Shown here in pieces: positions 18,597 to 26,142 of a stretch of DNA of 55,920 bases. Under the pieces are notes generated by a model. That model worked only from the letters and a program-made list of their open reading frames with translations, searched no databases and had not been told where the DNA came from. The translations under genes were made by a program, and so were the position numbers. Origin of the DNA: Hallella colorans (GTDB taxonomy: Bacteria; Bacteroidota; Bacteroidia; Bacteroidales; Bacteroidaceae); the NCBI RefSeq assembly GCF_003096815.1, contig NZ_QENY01000020.1, forward strand, positions 1-55,920, in the 5' to 3' direction. Numbering within the stretch: position 1 is the stretch's first letter; the number at the start of each line of letters is the position of its first letter.

Positions 18597-18670
18597 GTTT
18601 TTCATGGTATTAGATTATTAAAGTTAATTTTGAAAAACCGGCTAACTCGTGAGAGTGCGCCGGTTTTTTT
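18597..18670 (+). ncRNA. Candidate short RNA or leader with micro-ORF
   Basis: A promoter and a strong terminator only about 75 bases apart define a probable short transcript. Inside it ATGGTATTAGATTATTAA (18604-18621) would encode the pentapeptide MVLDY. The terminator hairpin pairs AAAAACCGGC (18633-18642) with GCCGGTTTTT (18659-18668). Its upper part is ACTC-GTGA-GAGT, a stem closed by a GNRA tetraloop. The next gene, phosphate butyryltransferase, has its own promoter candidate 120 bases further on, so this may be a free small RNA rather than an attenuator. From memory, similar short transcripts with an ATGGTATTAGATT core recur in Bacteroidales; I could not verify that here. Confidence 0.55.
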
Positions 18671-18790
18671 ATTGTACAAGCATTGCCTCTCATATCAAAG
18701 TGCATGGGATTGACGAGGCGCAAATGCCAAATCGTATTTTGTTGACATATAAAAACCCCATCACGCATTTTCATTTTAAAAATTATTATT

Positions 18791-18798
18791 TATCTTTG
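18791..18798 (+). promoter_or_regulatory. Promoter -7 box for ptb-buk
   Basis: TATCTTTG fits TAnnTTTG. The leader to the ATG at 18852 would be about 47 bases. No -33 box stands out. Confidence 0.55.
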
Positions 18799-18851
18799 CA
18801 TGCATTAGGAAGACAGTTTCAACCAATAGAAAAAAATAATCACAACACGCT

Positions 18852-19706
18852 ATGAATACGATCAAAGATTTCAACGAGGTGGTAGATCGATTGAAAGCAG
18901 CGGGCATTTGTCGGAGAGTGGCCGTGGTTAGCCCTCGAGACAAGGCGACGATCAAGGCCGTAAGACAAGCTGCCCAAGAGGGTTTTATAGATCCAGTGAC
19001 GCTCGATGATGACAATCCCAAGCTTGCAGCTGAGAAAGCTGTGAGCTTGGCGCAAAACGGTGAAGTGGACATGATAATGAAAGGATTGGTACCGTCTGAG
19101 ATTTTGCTCAAAGCCATTATACGTTACAAAGGCGGTCTGTTGCCTGATGGCAACATGTTGACACACACTGCATGCGCAAGCTTTTCCGAATACCACAAAT
19201 TGCTTTTCTACACTGATGCGGCCGTCATTCCATTTCCCACCCATGAACAACGGGTACGACAAGTGGGCTACATGGTAGCCCTGTGCCACGCCATGGGCAT
19301 CGAAGAACCACGCATCTCACTCATACATTGCAGCGAAGAAGTGGACGAACGCCACTTCCCCTATACCGCAGGATACCGCGAGATAGTGCAAATGGCCAAG
19401 CAAGGCCAGTTTGGCAAATGCGTCGTGGATGGGCCTTTGGACCTGAAAACATCATGCTCGGCTGAAAGCCTTAAAGTGAAAGGTATCGTATCGCCCATCA
19501 ACGGTGAGGCCGATGCACTGATATTCCCCAATATAGAGAGCGGTAACGTGTTTCACAAAACTATTACCTTGTTTAACGGAGCCAAATTAGCCAGCTTGCT
19601 ACAAGGCGCACGCGTGCCAGTGGTAATGACATCACGCGCCGACGCACCAGAGACCAAATACTACAGTTTGGCCATAGCCGCTGCATTGGGCACGGTGAAC
19701 GAATGA
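18852..19706 (+). CDS. ptb: Phosphate butyryltransferase
   Basis: A 284-residue member of the phosphate acetyl/butyryltransferase family. Family blocks include DMIMKGLVPSEILLKAIIRY, GLLPDGNMLTHTACASF, DGPLDLKTSCSAESLKVKG, ADALIFPNIESGNVFHK and the C-terminal PETKYYSLAIAAAL. It exchanges the CoA of butyryl-CoA (or a branched acyl-CoA) for phosphate. Its length fits Ptb rather than the longer Pta enzymes, and the butyrate kinase gene lies 40 bp downstream. Together they would make butyrate or a similar short acid with ATP yield. Confidence 0.92.
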   Translation: MNTIKDFNEVVDRLKAAGICRRVAVVSPRDKATIKAVRQAAQEGFIDPVTLDDDNPKLAAEKAVSLAQNGEVDMIMKGLVPSEILLKAIIRYKGGLLPDGNMLTHTACASFSEYHKLLFYTDAAVIPFPTHEQRVRQVGYMVALCHAMGIEEPRISLIHCSEEVDERHFPYTAGYREIVQMAKQGQFGKCVVDGPLDLKTSCSAESLKVKGIVSPINGEADALIFPNIESGNVFHKTITLFNGAKLASLLQGARVPVVMTSRADAPETKYYSLAIAAALGTVNE

Positions 19707-19746
19707 GCCCATTGTAGCAACACCATACCTTGAAATATTAAACAAC

Positions 19747-20808
19747 ATGAAGATATTAGTTATCAACCCCGGCTCCACATCCACCAAGATAGCCACATTT
19801 GATGATAACACCCCAACTTTTTCAACCAACATTCACCACTCGAACAGTGAATTGGCGGCGTTTGGCGACGTTCACGAGCAGTACGATTTCCGCAAAGAAC
19901 TCGTGCTCAACGAGCTAAGCGCACATAACATTCCACTGAACTTTGACGCTGTGATAGGCCGTGGAGGCATTGCTAAACCCGTACCGGGAGGCGCCTACGA
20001 AATCAACGACTTGATGATACACGACAATCTGAACGCCAAATATCACCACGCTTGCAACTTGGGATGCAAGATAGCCTCAGATATTGCAAAACTCATACCG
20101 GGCAGCAGGGCTCTCGTGGCAGAACCGGGCGTAGTAGACGAGATGGCACCAGTGGCGCGCATATCCGGTCGCCCAGAAATGCCAAGGTCGTGCGTATGGC
20201 ATGCTCTCAACCAGCGTGCCGTGGCTAAACACTTCGCACAAGAGCAGGGCATGCGGTACGAAGACTTAAACCTCATAGTGTGCCATATGGGTGGTGGCGT
20301 GTCTGTAGCCGCCCATGACCACGGCAAAGCGGTCGACGTGAACAACGCCATCAGCGGCGAAGGACCTTTCAGCACTGAGCGGTCGGGGTCTTTGCCCAGC
20401 TCGGACATGGTGCACCTGAGCTTCAGTGGAAAATACACCAAAGAGCAATTGCTGCGCATGATTACGGGCAAAGGTGGCATAACCGCCCATCTTGGCACAA
20501 ACGACATGCGCGAGGTGATGGACCGTGTGCATGCGGGCGACCAACAAGCCAAACTTGTGGTGGAGGGCATGGTATACAATATCGCCAAATGGATATGCTC
20601 GCTCGGAGCCTACTTCTGTGGCAATGTAGACGCCATTCTCGTGACAGGCGGCGTGGCTCATTGCGCCGAGATTGTGTCTATGCTGCGTCAGCGTGTGGAG
20701 TTTATGGCTCCGTTCCACTGTTTTCCGGGCGAGAACGAGATGGGGGCGCTCGCCGAGGACGCACTCGCCGTGCTACATGGAGAAATGAACGCACAAGAAT
20801 ATAAATAA
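19747..20808 (+). CDS. buk: Butyrate kinase
   Basis: A 353-residue acetokinase-family enzyme. It opens with ILVINPGSTSTKIATFDD (phosphate-binding N-x-G-S-x-S/T-x-K). It continues with DAVIGRGGIAKPVPGGAYE, LIVCHMGGGVSVAAHDHG and GEGPFSTERSGSLP, all diagnostic of Buk. It converts butyryl phosphate plus ADP to butyrate plus ATP. The pairing with Ptb just upstream makes a two-gene operon. Some Bacteroidales use branched-chain acyl substrates with this pair; the substrate cannot be decided from sequence. Confidence 0.94.
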   Translation: MKILVINPGSTSTKIATFDDNTPTFSTNIHHSNSELAAFGDVHEQYDFRKELVLNELSAHNIPLNFDAVIGRGGIAKPVPGGAYEINDLMIHDNLNAKYHHACNLGCKIASDIAKLIPGSRALVAEPGVVDEMAPVARISGRPEMPRSCVWHALNQRAVAKHFAQEQGMRYEDLNLIVCHMGGGVSVAAHDHGKAVDVNNAISGEGPFSTERSGSLPSSDMVHLSFSGKYTKEQLLRMITGKGGITAHLGTNDMREVMDRVHAGDQQAKLVVEGMVYNIAKWICSLGAYFCGNVDAILVTGGVAHCAEIVSMLRQRVEFMAPFHCFPGENEMGALAEDALAVLHGEMNAQEYK

Positions 20809-20815
20809 GGAATGC

Positions 20816-20846
20816 TTGGCTTTATGCAATAAAATCTGTAACTTTG
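20816..20846 (+). promoter_or_regulatory. Promoter for the NTPase-CYTH and nucleoside kinase genes
   Basis: TTG (20816-20818) and TAACTTTG (20839-20846) are 20 bases apart. The start point would be near 20853, which rules out the upstream TTG codon at 20844 as a start and supports the ATG at 20883. Confidence 0.6.
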
Positions 20847-20882
20847 CCTTTGAGTGACAATACCACCCAAGCCACGTTGACA

Positions 20883-21986
20883 ATGAAAGAAATAAAGAAA
20901 ATAGTCCTCACCGGTGGCCCATGCGCCGGCAAGACCACCGCCTTGGTAAAAATAATTGAGCACTTTTCGAGCCTTGGCTTCAAAGTATTCACCATCCCCG
21001 AGGTACCCACGCTGTTCTCACAAGCGGGCATGGACTATCTCACCGATAACCAACGTTTTTTCTATGAAGGAGAAAAAGCCACGCTCGAGGCCCAGCTTCT
21101 GCTTGAAGACAAATTTATGAAAATGGCAGAACAAGTGGAAGAGCCTGCCGTGGTGGTGTGCGACCGTGGCACCATGGATATCTCGGCATATCTCAAACCT
21201 AACGTATGGGAAGATATCATCGATAACATTGGTACTTCGGCACAGCAACTTATAGACCGATACGACGCGGTGCTCCACTTGGTATCGGCCGCTGATGGAG
21301 CGGAAAAATTCTATACCACTACGACCAACTCGCAGCGTGCAGAGCAAAAAAACGAAGAGGGATTGCGTATGGCTCGTGAGTTGGACAAGAAAGTTATCAA
21401 TGCTTGGAGTGGGCATCCACACCTGAGGGTAATCAACAACCATGATGACTTTGACACAAAATTGAACCGCGTACTCAAAGAAATTTCAAGTGTTTTAGGA
21501 TTGGCACAGCCCATCACCGAGGAACGAAAATACATTGTGGAAGTGACCGGCGAAATACCCAACACCATTGATAGCGATATTCTGCAAACCTATTTGGTAT
21601 CAGATCCTGACAGCGAAGTAAGACTGCGCAGGCGTTTTTGGTCCAACGGCAAACGTGTTAACGTACATACCATGAAAAAGACTGTCAACGACATGGAGCA
21701 AGTGGAGACTGAACGACAAGTGAGCAACGCACTATACCAATCATTGCTGTCGCAAGCAGACCCCTACCGGCGCGCCATACACAAAAAACGCCGTAGCTTC
21801 ATCTGGAAAGGGCAATACTTTGAACTTGACACTTATTTGGAACAACTTGAGGGCATGACCATCTTGGAGACCAAAGGCATAACAAACGCCGAGGACGTAA
21901 ATTTTCCACCTTTTATAAAACCTGTAAGAGATATCACGGGCAACCGGGATTTCTACAATTACAACTTGGCACTGAGAAAAGCATAA
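20883..21986 (+). CDS. P-loop NTPase fused to a CYTH-like domain
   Basis: A 367-residue protein from the ATG at 20883. The P-loop is VLTGGPCAGKTTALVKI (residues about 7-23). An AAA_28-type NTPase/kinase domain with CDRGTMDISAYL follows, to about residue 195. The C-terminal half (about 205-360: KYIVEVTGEIPN, EVRLRRRFWSNGKRVNVHTM, KRRSFIWKGQYFELDTYLE) is CYTH/triphosphatase-like, with alternating charged residues in strands. CYTH domains bind triphosphates. A nucleotide-related role suits the two deoxynucleoside kinase genes that follow directly, the first starting 1 bp after this stop. The exact substrate is unknown. Confidence 0.75.
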   Translation: MKEIKKIVLTGGPCAGKTTALVKIIEHFSSLGFKVFTIPEVPTLFSQAGMDYLTDNQRFFYEGEKATLEAQLLLEDKFMKMAEQVEEPAVVVCDRGTMDISAYLKPNVWEDIIDNIGTSAQQLIDRYDAVLHLVSAADGAEKFYTTTTNSQRAEQKNEEGLRMARELDKKVINAWSGHPHLRVINNHDDFDTKLNRVLKEISSVLGLAQPITEERKYIVEVTGEIPNTIDSDILQTYLVSDPDSEVRLRRRFWSNGKRVNVHTMKKTVNDMEQVETERQVSNALYQSLLSQADPYRRAIHKKRRSFIWKGQYFELDTYLEQLEGMTILETKGITNAEDVNFPPFIKPVRDITGNRDFYNYNLALRKA

Positions 21987-21987
21987 C

Positions 21988-22638
21988 ATGTACATCGCTA
22001 TAGCAGGAAACATAGGAAGCGGCAAAACTACGCTCACCAACATGCTCGCCAAACACTACGGATGGGAACCCCGCATGGAGAGCGTACTGCAAAACCCATA
22101 TTTGCAAGATTATTACGAAAACATGTCCCGATGGTCGCTTAACCTTGAGGTATTCTTCCTTAAGGAAAGGTTTCGTGATTTGTTGGAAATCGAGAAATCC
22201 ACCAACACCATCGTACAAGATCGTTCCATATTCGAGGGCGTGCATATCTTTGCTGCAAACAACCACGAAATGGGCAACATGAGCGATCGAGACTACGAAA
22301 CCTACATGGGACTTTTCGACTCTATGATGATGGTAGCGCGCCTACCCGACCTCATGGTCTATCTAAGGTCTACGGTTCCACACCTCGTGGAAAATATACA
22401 TAGTCGCGGAAGAGACTACGAGCAAAACATACAATTGGACTACTTGAAGAACCTCAACAACCGATACGAGGACTTCATCATGAACAAATACACTGGACGC
22501 ACGCTCGTCATTGACGTGGACAACCTCAACTTCTTGTACTCACGAGAAGATTTCGCAAGTATCATCAAGCGCATAGACGAAGAGTTAGCAGCTCTACAAA
22601 ACATCAACAACACGCTGTTTGGCGACACTCTCAGATAA
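21988..22638 (+). CDS. Deoxynucleoside kinase, copy 1
   Basis: A 216-residue protein with the P-loop IAGNIGSGKTTLTNML at residues 4-19. The DRS motif of deoxynucleoside kinases appears in IVQDRSIFEG, and the R-x-R-x-x-E lid is SRGRDYEQNI. It phosphorylates deoxynucleosides for dNTP salvage. It forms a tandem pair with the next gene, 39 bp downstream. The two share the same architecture but differ at many positions, so they may have diverged in base preference, as the paired deoxyadenosine/deoxyguanosine kinases of some bacteria have. Confidence 0.9.
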   Translation: MYIAIAGNIGSGKTTLTNMLAKHYGWEPRMESVLQNPYLQDYYENMSRWSLNLEVFFLKERFRDLLEIEKSTNTIVQDRSIFEGVHIFAANNHEMGNMSDRDYETYMGLFDSMMMVARLPDLMVYLRSTVPHLVENIHSRGRDYEQNIQLDYLKNLNNRYEDFIMNKYTGRTLVIDVDNLNFLYSREDFASIIKRIDEELAALQNINNTLFGDTLR

Positions 22639-22677
22639 TAACAAAACTTTCAATACACACCCAACTCTCACTACATC

Positions 22678-23304
22678 ATGCACATCGCAATAGCAGGAAA
22701 TATAGGAAGCGGCAAGACCACGCTCACCAAACTTTTGGCCAAACGTTATGGCTGGATACCCAAATTTGAGCCAGTGGACAACAATCCGTATCTCGACGAC
22801 TTCTACAAAGACATGAACCGATGGTCTTTCAACTTGCAGGTTTATTTTCTCAACAAACGCTTCAAGGAGATTGTAGAGATTGCCAAAAGCAGCGACACTA
22901 TCGTACAAGACCGTACCATCTTCGAGGACGCGCGCATTTTCGCGCCCAACTTGCACGATCAGGGATTTATGACAGATCGGGATTTTGAAAACTACTCCGA
23001 TCTTTTCGACCTCATGATATCACTTGTAAAACTGCCACAACTCATGATTTACATACGCTCTTCCATACCTACGTTAGTAAACCATATAGAAAAGCGCGGG
23101 CGATCGTTTGAGCAAAGCATCCGCATAGACTATCTCACAGGTTTGCAAAAACGCTATGAGAACTGGATCAACAGCTACAAAGGAGACCTCATCATCATTG
23201 ATGGCGATAATATCAATTTTGAGGACAACGCGGAAGACTTCCGCAAAGTGACAGACATGATAGACGCCAACCTTTACGGTCTCTTCCCCATGGGTGGAAA
23301 GTAG
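22678..23304 (+). CDS. Deoxynucleoside kinase, copy 2
   Basis: A 208-residue paralogue of the gene just upstream. The P-loop is IAGNIGSGKTTLTKLL, the DRT motif IVQDRTIFEDARIF and the lid KRGRSFEQSIRIDYL. Opening residues are almost the same as in copy 1, while the specificity region around 75-110 differs. It is probably co-transcribed with copy 1 and could form a heteromer with it. Confidence 0.9.
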   Translation: MHIAIAGNIGSGKTTLTKLLAKRYGWIPKFEPVDNNPYLDDFYKDMNRWSFNLQVYFLNKRFKEIVEIAKSSDTIVQDRTIFEDARIFAPNLHDQGFMTDRDFENYSDLFDLMISLVKLPQLMIYIRSSIPTLVNHIEKRGRSFEQSIRIDYLTGLQKRYENWINSYKGDLIIIDGDNINFEDNAEDFRKVTDMIDANLYGLFPMGGK

Positions 23305-23425
23305 AGCAAGCAACAGCGCATCAGCAAAGATATATCGTTGTCAATGTTTACAAAAATCCACTTTGTCATAAGGCTCGATATTGATAACAAAAGTTCATTA
23401 TGAAAATTCCTTAAAACCAAAAACC

Positions 23426-24550
23426 ATGACAGAATCAAACGAAATCAAGACCTATGGTGTCAACATATTAGTTACTGACAAAATGAATGGACAGGATGTC
23501 TTGCTCGTTGGAATCAAGTCAGCCTATCGCAACAAACCGCAATATCTACGTAGTTTGAAGCGAGAATACGCTCGTTGTCACAAAATTGAACATCCCAATA
23601 TCATCAAATGTATTGGTGAAAGAGACTTCGAGGATTATGGACATTGCATTGTCTTGGAGTGGGAACCTGCGCGCACGCTTACCGATTACATGCGTGAAAA
23701 TCATGACATGGAGGAAAAGAAAAACATCATTCACCAATTGGCAGACGCACTTAGCTTTCTTCATGCCAACTCATTGGTGCATGGCGCAATAAACCCATCA
23801 TGCGTGTTTATCACCAACAAAGACGACCAAGTGAAACTACTCAATATACGCCTACATTTCGCCGATATGCTCAGCGAGCCAGCCGAACTAACAAAATACC
23901 GTGCTCCTGAAGCCAAAGACGGTACCGTTGTTCTTGACGCTCGTACTGATGTTTTCTCTCTTGGAACCATATTAAAAGAACTAAATATCAACGACGAATA
24001 TAGTGACGTGATTGAAGGTAGCACCAATTTCGTACGAAACGACCGATTTCCAGACATAGAAACTTTTCTCGAAGCATTTGAACATCGACGTGTCACACTT
24101 CGAAAAAAAAGCCGACAAAATAGCGGCTCGCATCACAATAAGCGTATAGCCGTGCTCATTGCAGCCATTGCGGCCATCGTTGGCATTGCGGTCATATTTA
24201 TTTTCAATCGCAACCAACCCTCAACAGAAGCACAGCAACCATCCAAAGAAGTGGTAGACACTATCAAAAGGGAGTCAACACAGATGGCAGAACCTACTCA
24301 AACACCTGATATCAACCAATCGGCTAAATATTCGGGCGAACTTGAATTTCTCAACGAATTAGTCCCACAGATGCACGTTGACCTTGACAAGATATATGCC
24401 TCAGACAGTGACAACGCAGCCATTCATGCGAAAGTATCTCGCTACTACAAAGGCTTACGAAAGGCTTTGGGCAACAAGACCGACGAACAATTTGCCGCAT
24501 ACGACAAAGAATTTGCTGATTATGTCAACAAGAAAAACGCAGGTTTGTAA
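23426..24550 (+). CDS. Transmembrane Ser/Thr pseudokinase-like protein
   Basis: A 374-residue protein; I prefer the ATG at 23426 to an upstream in-frame codon. Residues about 10-220 follow the protein-kinase fold. The ATP-anchoring Lys (VGIK, K31) is present. Helix C, PEAKDG (APE) and the DVFSLG Asp of helix F are also recognisable. The HRD motif is HGA (119-121), DFG is replaced by NIR (140-142) and the glycine loop is absent, so catalysis is unlikely. A single membrane helix at 241-261 (IAVLIAAIAAIVGIAVIFIF) leads to an exported C-terminal domain of about 110 residues, which would link an internal signal-binding fold to the periplasm. Confidence 0.75.
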   Translation: MTESNEIKTYGVNILVTDKMNGQDVLLVGIKSAYRNKPQYLRSLKREYARCHKIEHPNIIKCIGERDFEDYGHCIVLEWEPARTLTDYMRENHDMEEKKNIIHQLADALSFLHANSLVHGAINPSCVFITNKDDQVKLLNIRLHFADMLSEPAELTKYRAPEAKDGTVVLDARTDVFSLGTILKELNINDEYSDVIEGSTNFVRNDRFPDIETFLEAFEHRRVTLRKKSRQNSGSHHNKRIAVLIAAIAAIVGIAVIFIFNRNQPSTEAQQPSKEVVDTIKRESTQMAEPTQTPDINQSAKYSGELEFLNELVPQMHVDLDKIYASDSDNAAIHAKVSRYYKGLRKALGNKTDEQFAAYDKEFADYVNKKNAGL

Positions 24551-24668
24551 CCACGGTAAAAGCTTTTTTCTGTGATTCAAAATTAAAAATACTTTTGTAT
24601 AAGTCCTTGAAAATAGGGCTATGGGGTAAAAAAATAGTCCCAAAGCACAAAAATCAGATGTTTTTTGC

Positions 24669-24676
24669 TATATTTG
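24669..24676 (+). promoter_or_regulatory. Promoter -7 box for the carboxypeptidase-regulatory-like gene
   Basis: TATATTTG, start near 24683. This excludes the far upstream start at 24665 and leaves the ATGs at 24704 and 24710. Confidence 0.5.
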
Positions 24677-24709
24677 CAAGAGACGTCTGTTTTTTATTTT
24701 TTTATGCCC

Positions 24710-25936
24710 ATGAAGACCCATCGCTTTTTTTTCCTAATATTTATGCTGATAGTGGAACAACTCTGCAGTGCTCAAGAGCCTATCACTATCACCGGGAAAG
24801 TGACTGACGCAGATAACGGTCGTGCCATGTGCGCCGTCTCAATTATGGCAGACGATGGGCACACTGGCACCGTAACCAACGAGGACGGACTGTTCATTCT
24901 AAAAGTGCCAACATCTACCCAGACTATCAATTTTTCACATTTAGGCTACAAGACACGCAGCATCACCCTGCCACAAAAAACAGTTTTTTTGAAAATAAAA
25001 CTCAAACCCACTACTGTCATACTAAAAGAAGTACTTGTGGCCGACCCAGAAACAGTATTAAAAACCGCCATTCGGAATATCCCTGTCAACTACTCGTCAC
25101 GTCCACTTTCTCAACAATGCTTCTACCGAGAAACCACTCGTAAAGGTAAGCGCTACATTTATGTGGCAGAAGCTATTACTGACATGTACAAACGATCCTA
25201 TGCACATGGAGTGACATACGACAAGGTAGCTATCCGCAAAGCCCGTAGACTCATCTCTACGCAAAGTTCAGACACCCTCGGGGCCAAAATAGCGGGCGGC
25301 CCAACCATCCCCATCTACCTTGATATCGTCAAAAATCTCGATTATTTGCTTAACGACAAGCAACTCGCTTTGTATCAATTCTCCATGATGCCATCGCCCT
25401 CCGACAACAACAATGCACAAGTTGTGGTACGCATTGAGCCAAAGTATGTCACAGAATACGCATTGCTATGGGGCGATTTTTACATCAACACCGAGACTTA
25501 CGCCATCAAGCACGTCGACCTACAACTTGACATGAGAGACCGCAACAAGGCAACCAAATTCATGCTCAAAAGTAAACCCATAGGAGTTAGGTTCACCCCA
25601 CGCAGTCTCACCATACACATAAACTATCAAGAAAATGCCTTTGGGCAACTTTCACTAAACTATATTCGCACTGACACAGACTTTAAATGCGAATGGAAAC
25701 GCAAGCTCTTCGCCTCACCTTACCGTGTGACATCCGAGATGGTGGTAACACACGAAGCACCAGATGCTTTTATGACCATTAAAGGGCGTGATGCTTTTCG
25801 AAAGCATGAAGCGCTCTATGATCACCCGGAATACTTTGGTGATCCAGAGTTTTGGGAACAATATAATATTATCGCACCCACTGAGAGCTTAGAGAAAGGC
25901 ATCGAACGTTTTATCAAAAAAAATAACAAGCACTGA
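24710..25936 (+). CDS. Exported protein with carboxypeptidase-regulatory-like domain
   Basis: A 408-residue protein, starting at the second of two close ATGs for the best signal peptide (MKTHRFFFLIFMLIVEQLCS-A). Residues about 22-105 form the carboxypeptidase-D regulatory-like beta-sandwich (ITGKVTDADNGRAMCAVSI, VTNEDGLFILKV, INFSHLGYKTRSI) that also opens SusC-type receptors. The remaining 300 residues are beta-rich and resemble the large Bacteroidetes envelope family often annotated only by this N-terminal domain. There is no TonB plug and no long barrel, so it is not a receptor. The function is unknown. Confidence 0.7.
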   Translation: MKTHRFFFLIFMLIVEQLCSAQEPITITGKVTDADNGRAMCAVSIMADDGHTGTVTNEDGLFILKVPTSTQTINFSHLGYKTRSITLPQKTVFLKIKLKPTTVILKEVLVADPETVLKTAIRNIPVNYSSRPLSQQCFYRETTRKGKRYIYVAEAITDMYKRSYAHGVTYDKVAIRKARRLISTQSSDTLGAKIAGGPTIPIYLDIVKNLDYLLNDKQLALYQFSMMPSPSDNNNAQVVVRIEPKYVTEYALLWGDFYINTETYAIKHVDLQLDMRDRNKATKFMLKSKPIGVRFTPRSLTIHINYQENAFGQLSLNYIRTDTDFKCEWKRKLFASPYRVTSEMVVTHEAPDAFMTIKGRDAFRKHEALYDHPEYFGDPEFWEQYNIIAPTESLEKGIERFIKKNNKH

Positions 25937-25991
25937 CCCGTTTATTTTCGCACGCACATATTTTAACCCTTACTCACAATTTCACCTTACC

Positions 25992-26016
25992 CTTATGGCT
26001 AATATTTAGCCATAAG
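25992..26016. terminator. Perfect 11-bp hairpin after the carboxypeptidase-regulatory-like gene
   Basis: CTTATGGCTAA and TTAGCCATAAG around TAT. There is no clear T-run after it, so it may be a processed or bidirectional terminator. Confidence 0.5.
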
Positions 26017-26130
26017 GTCATAACATTTTCAACCACTATTTATTTCGCAATTCATACCTATATTCTTGCCATGAGCGTTTTTTTATTCAAAATAGAACTG
26101 TATTAAATACAACGTTCAGATTATTCTTCG

Positions 26131-26138
26131 TATATTTG
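26131..26138 (+). promoter_or_regulatory. Promoter -7 box for uvrA
   Basis: TATATTTG is 4 bases before the ATG at 26143. Either the message is leaderless from that ATG or the true start is the in-frame ATG at 26167. Confidence 0.5.
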
Positions 26139-26142
26139 TACG

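Noticed and set aside
20844..20882. Upstream TTG start for the NTPase-CYTH gene
   Set aside because: That codon lies inside the -7 promoter box; the ATG at 20883 gives the P-loop at the usual distance from the N-terminus.
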